This document shows positions 43,033-51,363 of a stretch of 64,000 nucleotides of DNA, piece by piece. The stretch spans positions 930,001 through 994,000 of the forward strand of contig NZ_QYUN01000002.1 in assembly GCF_003590875.1 (NCBI RefSeq), given 5' to 3'. A model generated the notes under the pieces. That model was not told the DNA's origin and did not search any database. It saw only the letters and a list, made by a program, of their open reading frames with translations. This stretch comes from Noviherbaspirillum cavernae (GTDB lineage: Bacteria > Pseudomonadota > Gammaproteobacteria > Burkholderiales > Burkholderiaceae_D). A program made the translations under genes and the position numbers. Each line of letters begins with the position of its first letter. The first letter of the stretch is position 1.

Positions 43033-43874
43033 GCGGCGTTTTGGATCGTCGGCAGGAACCGTCTGGCGAGCATGGCATACGTGGATGCGCCTGCGCGTAC
43101 ATATTCCTCGGTAAGAAGCCCGGCATGGAAACGGGTGAAATCGGTGCGGTGTTCGTCCCACCAGAGATGGCTGCACAGATGCAGGCTGAACACATCGCGC
43201 ACGTCCGGGTCGCATCGCTCGAACAGGCTCTGGATGCCAGCCGGCGTCCACGGGTGGCGATAGAAATACCGGCGCGGCGCGACATGGACCAGTTCCGGGT
43301 GCGCCTCCCACAAGCGGGAGGCAAGCTGGCAGGAATGACTTGTCCATTTGCCGTCAAACGTGGCATACGCGGCATCCAGCCATTTCGCGACAAATGGTGC
43401 ACCCGGCACAGCGACGATGAGCGCATTGCAAAGCGATGGCCGCAAGATTCCTCGCTCGTCCGGCAAGGCACCTTCCTCGCCCAGCACGCAATCGTACTGA
43501 TAGAGATGGCTCGGCATGGGCGCGACAAAAAGGGTATCCATATCGGCATACACGCCGCCGTGCTTCAGTAGCACTTTGAGACGGATGAAGTCTGCTTCGT
43601 GCGCGTAACTCCAACCTTGCTGCGCGATCAGTTTCCCCTCCGCCGATTTGTCATAGGCGGCAAGCGGCAAAGGCTCGCGCTGGACAGGCAAGAGCGTCAG
43701 ATGCGGCTTGATGGCGTCCCAAAGGGGACCATACGGCTCGTTGGCGTAATGAAAATAAATCGCTTCCGGCTGATTGACCTGGCGGCACGATTCAAGACAC
43801 AGGTAATGCGCCAGATGGAAAGGCTCGGTTTGCTCTTTCAGGCCGAAGATGAAATGGAAAATGCGTGAAATCAT
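43029..43874 (-). CDS. GT32-like DXD sugar transferase
   Basis: This 281-residue protein has the 'Gly_transf_sug' DXD fold: IFHFIFGLKEQTEPFHLAHY at the start, AHEADFIRLKVLLKHGGVY then ADMDTLFVAP containing the intact DXD motif (GGVYADMD), and PGAPFVAKWLDAAYATFDG. Relatives act in capsule, LPS or toxin glycosylation. No signal peptide is seen. It is translationally coupled to the downstream GT2 gene. Confidence 0.82.
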   Translation of the reverse strand: MISRIFHFIFGLKEQTEPFHLAHYLCLESCRQVNQPEAIYFHYANEPYGPLWDAIKPHLTLLPVQREPLPLAAYDKSAEGKLIAQQGWSYAHEADFIRLKVLLKHGGVYADMDTLFVAPMPSHLYQYDCVLGEEGALPDERGILRPSLCNALIVAVPGAPFVAKWLDAAYATFDGKWTSHSCQLASRLWEAHPELVHVAPRRYFYRHPWTPAGIQSLFERCDPDVRDVFSLHLCSHLWWDEHRTDFTRFHAGLLTEEYVRAGASTYAMLARRFLPTIQNAA

Positions 43875-43939
43875 GGATCAGGACTCGAAGTGTTCGATGC
43901 GATGGATATCGTTAATGCAGGCCGGCGATTGGCCGGCCA

Positions 43940-45145
43940 TCACGCGCCGATAATCGCCCGGTACTGCCGCATGATGACTGCCTCGGAATACTGACTGCAC
44001 ATCTTTTCGCTCAGGCGCATGGCATGCTCATCGGGCTGGTTGCGGCGCTCGAACAGCTCGCGCATTTTCCTGCGTGTATCGTCGATGTCGGCAACAGCCC
44101 AGCGGTGATCCGGTCCATAAGAAGTGCCGGGCCAATCGATGGGCTCCAAGCTGTAATCGATCAGTCCGGGATGGTCATGACCGAGGAAATCCAGTTGACC
44201 GCTCCAGCCTGTCATCAGTACCGGCCGACCCAGCACCGTCGCTTCAAATGCGCCCATCCCCCATCCCTCGGCGCGAGACAAGGAGATATACGCGTCGCCG
44301 ACCTGATGCAGGCAATCCAGCCAGGCCCCGCTGACTCCGTCGCCGGCCAACAAGGCGATGGTGGCGCGCGAGCGTTGATGCTTGCTGGCGAATGCCTGAA
44401 TCGATTCCTGCACCAGTTGCAGGGATGTCTTTCCCTGTTCATGGGGCAGAGGAAAATGGACGGGCTTGCTCGACGTCTTCAGAAGAAGAGCAACTGGCTC
44501 ATCTTCCCCGAACTCCTGAAGGAAGGCTTCGATCAGCCGGGGAAAATCCTTGCGCAGCATCCAGGCGCCGATGCTGTAAAACACGAATCGGTCTTCATCG
44601 ATGCCTAGCTGGCGTCGCATGTCACTACGCTGCTCGGGGGTGATGTCTTCATGCGCATGACGCCGGATGTGCGGCACGACGTGGATCGGCACAGTAACCC
44701 CGCCCGCGCGAAAAACGTCTGCGTTGAACTGAGAAGGCACGAGGACAGCATGGAATTTATTCAGAATGGCCGGCCAGTGCGCCGGAATGGTATCGGACTC
44801 CCAGGCGCAATATGCAAAGTTCGTCTTGCCTTCTTCAAAGCAGCTTGGCAGGTATTCCGGGACGATATGCGAAATGACAATGTCGTAGTCCTTCGGAGCG
44901 GTCGTCAATTGCATGATGGCTTGCAGGTCGCGCAAGGATGGATCACCCTGGCTGGCGCGAACGGCTTCCAGCACATTCGCCCCCATCTCTGGCGACCAGA
45001 ACTGCAACCCGTGGCTGCCCCAGAACACGGGCCGCCAATAGACGGAGAACCCGAGATTCAACAGGCCTCGGAGATATGCCAGGCCCGACAGGCCGTAGCC
45101 GGTGGTGTCGCCATAGGAAATGTACTTGATGGACGTGAGGGACAT
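43940..45145 (-). CDS. GT4-type glycosyltransferase
   Basis: This 401-residue GT-B fold enzyme of the family 4 type has an N-terminal Rossmann part (YGDTTGYGLSGLAYLRGLLN), the middle RFVFYSIGAWMLRKDFPRLI, and the C-terminal nucleotide-sugar motif SRAEGWGMGAFEATVLGRPV (an E-x7-E type element). The ATG at 45145 was preferred to a TTG eight codons upstream. The gap to the previous gene is about 110 bp, so it may have its own promoter. Donor and acceptor are unknown. Confidence 0.82.
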   Translation of the reverse strand: MSLTSIKYISYGDTTGYGLSGLAYLRGLLNLGFSVYWRPVFWGSHGLQFWSPEMGANVLEAVRASQGDPSLRDLQAIMQLTTAPKDYDIVISHIVPEYLPSCFEEGKTNFAYCAWESDTIPAHWPAILNKFHAVLVPSQFNADVFRAGGVTVPIHVVPHIRRHAHEDITPEQRSDMRRQLGIDEDRFVFYSIGAWMLRKDFPRLIEAFLQEFGEDEPVALLLKTSSKPVHFPLPHEQGKTSLQLVQESIQAFASKHQRSRATIALLAGDGVSGAWLDCLHQVGDAYISLSRAEGWGMGAFEATVLGRPVLMTGWSGQLDFLGHDHPGLIDYSLEPIDWPGTSYGPDHRWAVADIDDTRRKMRELFERRNQPDEHAMRLSEKMCSQYSEAVIMRQYRAIIGA

Positions 45146-45257
45146 GATGGAATATGAAAGCAAGGTCAACAGGCCAACTCCCGGCCCGCATGAATTGTAA
45201 TCGGCGTGTTGATCATGGTGTCCAGTGGATTGCCGGATTCAGGCACGTTCGCCGGCA

Positions 45258-46442
45258 TCATCCATTGGTACAGACCATCGCCTGAGTCGGCTGCGTTTGC
45301 CCGCCGCCGTCATCATGCATTGCCGATGTGCGGTCGATGCGCAGCTGTTTGATGGACAGGGATGCGCAACGGTTAACCGCGACGCCGATAGAGATGTCGT
45401 TGCGGCTCGCAGGCAAATCGAAATGCATGGACAAGGTCGCGGGGCCGCTATGCTCGATCCTCAGGGTTGCGCGCGACAATTCCTTTCTGTCCTCGGCCTG
45501 GGCTGCAAACAATGTCAATACCGAACCGGCCGCGATTGCCGATAAATCCACAAAAATCGTATAGGCCCCGGCGGTGAAGGGGAGCAGATTGCCGAGCACC
45601 AAAAGTTTGTCTGTGGCGTCCGTCGGATTTTCGCCCTGATATGCCAATTCGCCATTGATCAATGCGCACTTCGTATGTCCGTGCTTTTGGAGATAGTCGG
45701 CAGGGACCGTCACCGGAAAATCATGCGCATATATGACTCCAGCGTAATAGAAATCGTTGTAGTTGTTGACGCCGTAGCGCAATCCCAACTCGCTCAGGCC
45801 TGCCTTGGTTTTGGATCGATAACCAATCATTCGGCCATCGGTAGTGTCGACAAACACCAGCGATTCTGTCGTTTCCCGAGCGGCGACGTTGGTCACTTCG
45901 CCCAGATGGATCTGTTCAGGAGCGCAGTGCATGGCGATGGCCTTGCCGAACAAGACTGGTCCTGTCGGGCAAAGCGGCGATGTGCCGCGATTGCGTGCAT
46001 GGCAATTCGCCAGGATCATGCGGATCGCGGCTTCGATTGCCGGGAAGCGCGGCGGTGCAGCGATGATGGTATTGCTGACAATCCAGGGCGCGACATAGGC
46101 GCGGTCGCGGAAGATGGAAATCTTCCCCGGAAGGACGTTCCAGGGACCATGAAAGTAAACGGAAAGGTCGGCGTAAATGCCGCCAAATTCGTACAACAGG
46201 CATAGCCGCGCCAAGTCGGCCTTGTAGGCATAGGGCAGCAACTGATCGAATGCCCACAGGACGTCCTTGCCCATGCTGGCCGCCAGAAAATGCCGGATCG
46301 CGTGCTTGTCGAAAAACCGATGAGGCAAATCCGGGTGGCAAGCCTTGAAGGATGCGATATTCCGGGAAATGACCGGCGAGAGCGTTTCCGTTGACAAGTC
46401 TCCCTCGGGATTATCCGCAATGAGAATGCTGAAAAGATTCAT
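45258..46442 (-). CDS. GT32-like sugar transferase with variant DXD and C-terminal extension
   Basis: This 394-residue protein has the GT32-type opening ISRNIASFKACHPDLPHRFF, then AYKADLARLCLLYEFGGIYA, but the usual DXD reads DLS (GGIYADLSVYFHG), so the second Asp is replaced by Ser. The catalytic part ends near residue 285. A C-terminal beta-rich region (about 290-375; TAGAYTIFVDLSAIAAGSVLT then SMHFDLPA) may be a carbohydrate- or acceptor-binding module. Activity could be altered or rely on another acidic residue. It sits between the TPR-glycosyltransferase and the GT4 gene. Confidence 0.75.
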   Translation of the reverse strand: MNLFSILIADNPEGDLSTETLSPVISRNIASFKACHPDLPHRFFDKHAIRHFLAASMGKDVLWAFDQLLPYAYKADLARLCLLYEFGGIYADLSVYFHGPWNVLPGKISIFRDRAYVAPWIVSNTIIAAPPRFPAIEAAIRMILANCHARNRGTSPLCPTGPVLFGKAIAMHCAPEQIHLGEVTNVAARETTESLVFVDTTDGRMIGYRSKTKAGLSELGLRYGVNNYNDFYYAGVIYAHDFPVTVPADYLQKHGHTKCALINGELAYQGENPTDATDKLLVLGNLLPFTAGAYTIFVDLSAIAAGSVLTLFAAQAEDRKELSRATLRIEHSGPATLSMHFDLPASRNDISIGVAVNRCASLSIKQLRIDRTSAMHDDGGGQTQPTQAMVCTNG

Positions 46443-46489
46443 ATCAGGTGATGACGCGACAAAACGAATGATTTAGTGACGGGCAGAGT

Positions 46490-48997
46490 TTATCGGGCCC
46501 TGACCCATGCAGCGAGATCGGATGCAAGCACTTGAATCATGCCTGACCAGTCATCCGGTCTCGTTTGACGATACAGTTTCACGACCCCGGGATACCATGG
46601 CGAATCCGCTCTGCCATCCATCCAGCGCCAATCCGGATGCGTGAATGGCAACAGCACCCAACAAGGTTTGCCAAGGGCACCGGCCACGTGGGCCGCGGCG
46701 GTATCCACGCAAATGACCAGATCGAGCTGCGAGACGATGGCCGCCGTATCCGCGAAATCCTCGATATCCGCACCGAGATCGAGAAGGGGCAGTTCCGGAT
46801 TCCGGACAAGGGCAGATTCCTTTTCCATGCCCCTTTGCAGACTGATGAAGGAGACTCCTGCAACAGACCATAGCGGCGCCAGGCAGCCGAGGTTCGGTAA
46901 GGACCGGTTCGCATCGTTGACGTGTCCGCCGAATCCCTTCCAGACCAGGCCGACCTTTACACTCTCGTCAGCCACTCTTTCACGCCAGTGCCCGACCCTG
47001 GCCTGGTCCGGCGCAAGATAAGGGAGTTTCGCCGGAATCGTTTCCACGGTGGTGCGGCAATGCAGCGGCAGGCTGAGGATAAAAGTCCAGTAGTCATGGG
47101 CTTGCAGTTGCCCTGTTGCCTCGCTATCTGCAAGCACCTGGTCCGCGCCCGCCGCAGATCGAAGAAGCGGCACCAGCGCTGCCTTGCACACCAGGGTAAC
47201 GCGCGCCGCGCCGGCAGCCTTCAAGAGTGGAAGGTAACGGACGAACTGGATTTCGTCGCCGAAGCCCTGTTCCGGCCAAACAAGAATCGACTTTCCGGCG
47301 AGGTCTTCGCCGGACCATTGCGGAAACGGCAGATCGGGCTTGGCGGCAATCGGCTTGGCCAGCGCCTTGTCATAGCGCGTTTCCATGAGAGGCCATCCTT
47401 CGTCCAGGCGGCCAAGATACAGCAATAAAAAGCCAAGGTTCCATTTCGGCTCCGGATAATCCGGAGCGATGGAGATTGCACGCCGATAGCTCGCTTCGGC
47501 TTCCGGGAAGCGCTGCACCTGCTGCAGGAGCGTTGCCAGGTTGTTGAGTGTGGCGGCATGCTCAGGGCGCAATGCCAGGGCGCGGCGATAGGCCTCCTCT
47601 GCCTCGTGCGCGCGATTGGCACGCTGGAGTAAATTCCCCAGGCTGTTGCAGGCATCCGTGTCGTCCGGTTTGAAGCGAAGCAAAGTCCGCAGCGACGCTT
47701 CCGCGTCCTCGAACCGCTTGAGCTGCAGATACAGCAGCGCGAGATTATGAAGCGCCTCCGCATACTCCGGGCGAAGGGAGAGGGCGCGGCGATAAGCCGA
47801 TTCCGCATCCGCGAAATGCTTCTGTTTCGCCAACAGCACGCCCAAGTTGTTGTGCAAGTCGGCGTTCTCGGGCCGGCAGGTGAGCGCACGGCGATAGCAG
47901 GCTTGTGCCTCGGGCAAGTGATTTGCCTTCTGCAGCAGGTTGCCCTGATTAAGAAGAGCCTCAACATAATCCGGGCGCAGGTCAATGGCGCGTTGGTACG
48001 CATCGAGCGCCTCCAATACATTCCCAGCCTCCTGATACACCAACCCCAGATTGTAGAAGGCCTCCGCATACTTCGGGCGAAGGGATAGGACGCTCCGGCA
48101 GGCGGCCTCGGCGTCGACGAAACGCTTCGTCTCCCGCAGAATCATGCCGAAATTGTTGAGTGCTTCGGCGTAGTCCGGCTTGATTGCCAAGGCGCGTCGA
48201 TAACAGTTCTCTGCCTCGTCCAGGTGCCTTGTCCGGTGGAAGAGCTGCCCCAGGCCGAACAGGATTTCCGCGTTATCCGGTGCAAGGGACAAGGCCTGCA
48301 GATGAGCTGCTTGCGCCTCGGCGAAACGCTGCATCTCTTGCAGCACGAGTCCCAGATTATTATTTGCCGCAGCGAGATCCGGACGAAGGGCCACAGCCTG
48401 CCGACAGGACGTTTCCGCCTCACTCAGGCGCGTTAACTTCGCAAGGACAAAGCCAAGGTTGTTGTGTGCCTCCGCGTATGCCGGCTCGACGGCCACCGCT
48501 TGTCGAAAGCAGGCTTCAGCCTGCTCCCAAAGCGCCTGCTCCTGGAAGAGGATGCCTAGATTATTGTGCGCCTGCGCATAATGAGGCCGAACGCGCAAGG
48601 CGTTGCGGTAGCAGGCGTCGGCATCCTGAAGCTTTCCTGCCTCCTGGTAAAGAAGGCCGAGATTGTAATGCGCTTCCGCGTAATCCGGGCGCAGGGACAG
48701 GGCATGCCGGTAAGCTGCTTCGGCTTCGACAAGCCGCTTTGTTTGATGGAACAGAATGCCAAGATTGTTATGCGAGTGGGCATGACTTGGATCGGCCCGC
48801 AGAGCGCTTTCCCAGTATCGCTCTGCGTCCTGCAAGCTTCCCATCCCGCGAGCACACGCAGCCGCGATATTCAGCATCTCGGCAGATGCCAAATCGGAAC
48901 CGGGCAATACATCGAGTAAGGCTAAAGCCTCCCTGAATTCTCCCCTTGAATAAAATGCAATCGCGGCGTCGAGAGAGCCGGCTTTTCTGATGGCCAT
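46490..48997 (-). CDS. TPR-repeat protein with C-terminal glycosyltransferase-like domain
   Basis: This 835-residue protein has an array of about fifteen tetratricopeptide repeats (34 residues each; for example AYRRALSLRPEYAEALHNLA) over residues of about 35-545. A C-terminal GT-B-like domain follows (about 560-835): ILVWPEQGFGDEIQFVRYLP, VGLVWKGFGGHVNDANRS, and LDLVICVDTAAAHVAGALG then KPCWVLLP, as in GT9/GT41-like enzymes. Such fusions are seen in proteins that glycosylate flagellin or other secreted proteins, or assemble surface glycans. The repeats give a 102-bp periodicity in the DNA. It is the first gene of the leftward cluster. Confidence 0.85.
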   Translation of the reverse strand: MAIRKAGSLDAAIAFYSRGEFREALALLDVLPGSDLASAEMLNIAAACARGMGSLQDAERYWESALRADPSHAHSHNNLGILFHQTKRLVEAEAAYRHALSLRPDYAEAHYNLGLLYQEAGKLQDADACYRNALRVRPHYAQAHNNLGILFQEQALWEQAEACFRQAVAVEPAYAEAHNNLGFVLAKLTRLSEAETSCRQAVALRPDLAAANNNLGLVLQEMQRFAEAQAAHLQALSLAPDNAEILFGLGQLFHRTRHLDEAENCYRRALAIKPDYAEALNNFGMILRETKRFVDAEAACRSVLSLRPKYAEAFYNLGLVYQEAGNVLEALDAYQRAIDLRPDYVEALLNQGNLLQKANHLPEAQACYRRALTCRPENADLHNNLGVLLAKQKHFADAESAYRRALSLRPEYAEALHNLALLYLQLKRFEDAEASLRTLLRFKPDDTDACNSLGNLLQRANRAHEAEEAYRRALALRPEHAATLNNLATLLQQVQRFPEAEASYRRAISIAPDYPEPKWNLGFLLLYLGRLDEGWPLMETRYDKALAKPIAAKPDLPFPQWSGEDLAGKSILVWPEQGFGDEIQFVRYLPLLKAAGAARVTLVCKAALVPLLRSAAGADQVLADSEATGQLQAHDYWTFILSLPLHCRTTVETIPAKLPYLAPDQARVGHWRERVADESVKVGLVWKGFGGHVNDANRSLPNLGCLAPLWSVAGVSFISLQRGMEKESALVRNPELPLLDLGADIEDFADTAAIVSQLDLVICVDTAAAHVAGALGKPCWVLLPFTHPDWRWMDGRADSPWYPGVVKLYRQTRPDDWSGMIQVLASDLAAWVRAR

Positions 48998-49129
48998 GCG
49001 AACAAGGGGAGCAAATCAATCAGTATAGAGAGGAGCCATATTTTCTCACAGGTAACCAAAGACATACTTTGACCATCCCCGATTTTCCAGACGTTTCCGA
49101 GTCTTGCCATCTGGTTAAACGGAGGTGTT

Positions 49130-49350
49130 ATGAGTGCGAAGCGGTGCACGGAAGAATTCGAGGTTGAAGCGGTCAGGCAAGTGGCCGAGCGCAGCCATTC
49201 AGTAGTGGAAATGGCAAGCCGTCTTGAGGTAACGACGCATGGCCCGCAACTAAAGCCTGTCAGCTCGCAGGAACATGCACGTCAGAAAGCGGATGGGAGC
49301 GGCAGAATTGCACGGCGAATTTTGCGAAGCAAATGCAGAATTGCGGAGCA
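49130..49350 (+). pseudogene. Decayed IS3-family transposase orfA (right island border)
   Basis: The frame begins MSAKRCTEEFEVEAVRQVAE then RSHSVVEMASRLEVTTHG, the N-terminal HTH of an IS3-type OrfA, behind a good ribosome site (GGAGGTGTT). It then degenerates (expected continuation SLYxWLKRY is lost) and no orfB remains. Its orientation is opposite to the remnant at 33.5 kb. The rest of the interval 48998-49389 holds only the tRNA-Lys terminator. Confidence 0.82.
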
Positions 49351-49354
49351 AAAG

Positions 49355-49379
49355 AAAAAAGCCTCCATCGCTGGAGGCC
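49355..49379 (-). terminator. Terminator of tRNA-Lys
   Basis: On the minus strand GCCTCCAG/ATGGAGGC (with flanking AGG) forms a stem, followed by six T's, 10 bp after the tRNA 3' end. Confidence 0.85.
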
Positions 49380-49389
49380 TTGAATTCGT

Positions 49390-49465
49390 TGGTGGGTCGT
49401 GAGTGGCTCGAACACTCGACCTACGGATTAAGAGTCCGCTGCTCTACCAACTGAGCTAACGACCC
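49390..49465 (-). tRNA. tRNA-Lys (anticodon CTT)
   Basis: This 76-nt gene has an encoded CCA. Acceptor GGGUCGU pairs with the 3' ACGACCC; the anticodon loop CUCUUAA carries CUU; the T-loop is UUCGAGC. It forms the right-hand neighbour of the accessory island. Confidence 0.95.
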
Positions 49466-49477
49466 AACGCGGCGTAG

Positions 49478-49507
49478 ATTATAGCGCAATTAGCCAGTTG
49501 GGTTCAA
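49478..49507 (-). promoter_or_regulatory. Sigma-70 promoter of tRNA-Lys
   Basis: On the minus strand a -35 TTGAAC (49502-49507), an 18-bp spacer and a perfect -10 TATAAT (49478-49483) start transcription about 6-7 bp before the tRNA. Confidence 0.75.
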
Positions 49508-49515
49508 GAAAATGC

Positions 49516-51297
49516 TTACGTCAGCGTGGAAGTGACCTTCAATACTTCTTCGGCAGTGGTTGCGCCTTCCGCAACCTTCATTGCGCCGGCCACGGCGAGG
49601 GTCTTCATGCCGTCTTTGATGCTTTGCTGCCGCAGCGCGTGGATGTCGGTTTCTTCCTTGATCAGCTTGGAGAAGGGTTGCGTGACGGTCAACAGCTCGT
49701 ACAGGCCGGTGCGGCCGCGGTAGCCGGTCTGGCGGCATTCGGGGCAGCCGACGGGGCGGTAGGTCTTGTCAGGCTTGGGCATGGGCCAGCCGTCGGTCAG
49801 GCTTTGCCAGATATCGTCCGGCAATTCCTCCCCCGGTGTCTTGCAGTTCGGGCACAGGGTGCGCACCAGGCGCTGCGCCATGATGCCGATGAGCGTGGCT
49901 TCCAGCAGGTAATACGGGACGCCGAGTTCGAGCAGGCGCATCACTGCCGATGGCGCGTCGTTGGTGTGCAGGGTCGACAGCACAAGGTGGCCGGTCAGTG
50001 CGGCCTGGATCGCCATTTCGGCGGTTTCCAGGTCGCGGATTTCGCCGACCATGATGATGTCGGGGTCTTGCCGCATCAGGGCGCGCACGCCGTCGGCGAA
50101 CGAGAGGTCGATGCCGTGCTGCACCTGCATCTGGTTGAACGAGCCTTCCACCATTTCGATCGGATCTTCGACCGTGCAGACGTTCACTTCCGAGGTGGCC
50201 AAGGCCTTCAGCGTGGTGTAGAGCGTGGTGGTCTTGCCGGAGCCGGTCGGGCCGGTGACGAGGATGATGCCGTGCGGGCGCTTGGTGAGCGCATCCCAGC
50301 GTTCGGCATCGTCCGGTGGAAAGCCGAGTTCCGGCAGGGTCTTGACGACGACTTCTGGATCGAAAATCCGCATCACGAGTTTTTCACCGAAGGCGGTCGG
50401 CAGGGTGGACAGGCGCAACTCGATCTCCTGACCGTCGGCGGTGCGGGTCTTGATGCGGCCATCCTGCGGACGGCGTTTCTCGATGACATCCATGCGGCCC
50501 AGCAGCTTGATGCGCGCCGTCATGGCAATCATGACGATGGCCGGCACCTGGTACACCTGATGCAGCACGCCGTCGATGCGGAAGCGGATCGCGCCGAAAT
50601 CGCGCTTGGGTTCGAGATGGATGTCGGAGGCGCGCTGGTCGAAGGCGTATTGCCACAGCCAGTCGACGATGTTGATGATGTGCTGGTCGTTGGCATCGAC
50701 CTGTTTGTTGCTTTTGCCGAGCTCGACCAGTTGCTCGAAATTGTTGCGCAGCGCGAGGTCCTGGCCGTTCTGCTTGTGCGCGCCCTTGATCGATTTGGCG
50801 AGCGCGAAGAACTGGGCGGTGTATTGCGCGATGTCGAGCGGATTGGCGATCACCAGCTTGACGTTGCGGCGTGTGATCTTCGAAATCTCCGCTTCCCATT
50901 CGATGATGAACGGTTCGGCGGTGGCGATGGTGACTTCGGTCGCGTTCATTTCCAGCGGCAAGATGTTGAAACGCGCCGCGTAAGTGGCCGACATCACGTC
51001 CGCGACGCGGGTGAAGTCGATCTTGAGCGGGTCGATGCGGTAGAACGGCAACTTGACCCTGGCTGCCAGCCATTCAGTGAGCCAGTCCAGCGTCAGCAGC
51101 TTGTTGGGCGGCAGCGTCGACTGAATCTTGCATTGCGCAATCACGCCCAGCGGATGCAGCGCAATTGCCGCATTCTTGTGCAGCGCTTGCGCCTGGTTGT
51201 ACAGGGCCTTGACGCTCGCCTTTTCAACCACGCCGTCGGCCAGTAGCCAGGTGAAGAGTTGCTGCAAGTCGAGGTGTTTCGGCGCGGTTGCATTCAT
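49516..51297 (-). CDS. GspE/PilB-family secretion ATPase (orphan)
   Basis: This 593-residue hexameric assembly ATPase is of the type II secretion/type IV pilus class. An N-terminal N1E-like domain (to about 190) precedes the ATPase core: ASDIHLEP, Walker A GPTGSGKTT at residues 349-357, Asp box EDPIEMVEGSFNQMQV, Walker B MRQDPDIIMVGEIRD, His box LVLSTLHTNDAPSAVMRL. A zinc-binding tetracysteine (LCPNC, GCPEC) lies C-terminal. No gsp or pil genes surround it, so it either serves unlinked machinery or a pilus-like system encoded elsewhere. The next gene on this strand starts far upstream. Confidence 0.88.
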   Translation of the reverse strand: MNATAPKHLDLQQLFTWLLADGVVEKASVKALYNQAQALHKNAAIALHPLGVIAQCKIQSTLPPNKLLTLDWLTEWLAARVKLPFYRIDPLKIDFTRVADVMSATYAARFNILPLEMNATEVTIATAEPFIIEWEAEISKITRRNVKLVIANPLDIAQYTAQFFALAKSIKGAHKQNGQDLALRNNFEQLVELGKSNKQVDANDQHIINIVDWLWQYAFDQRASDIHLEPKRDFGAIRFRIDGVLHQVYQVPAIVMIAMTARIKLLGRMDVIEKRRPQDGRIKTRTADGQEIELRLSTLPTAFGEKLVMRIFDPEVVVKTLPELGFPPDDAERWDALTKRPHGIILVTGPTGSGKTTTLYTTLKALATSEVNVCTVEDPIEMVEGSFNQMQVQHGIDLSFADGVRALMRQDPDIIMVGEIRDLETAEMAIQAALTGHLVLSTLHTNDAPSAVMRLLELGVPYYLLEATLIGIMAQRLVRTLCPNCKTPGEELPDDIWQSLTDGWPMPKPDKTYRPVGCPECRQTGYRGRTGLYELLTVTQPFSKLIKEETDIHALRQQSIKDGMKTLAVAGAMKVAEGATTAEEVLKVTSTLT

Positions 51298-51363
51298 GGC
51301 GTTGTGCTCTCTTAATGCTCTGTGGCAACTAGTGGAACGATGCTAACACAGCCAACGCATGCG

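Noticed and set aside
46490..48997. Regular 102-bp periodicity that could suggest a CRISPR or satellite array
   Set aside because: The period equals 34 codons and the translation is a clean TPR array; there are no constant repeats with unique spacers.
49498..51246. A 582-codon open frame opposite the GspE-type gene
   Set aside because: It is antisense to an ATPase gene with every Walker and Asp/His box intact; the frame has no recognisable domain.
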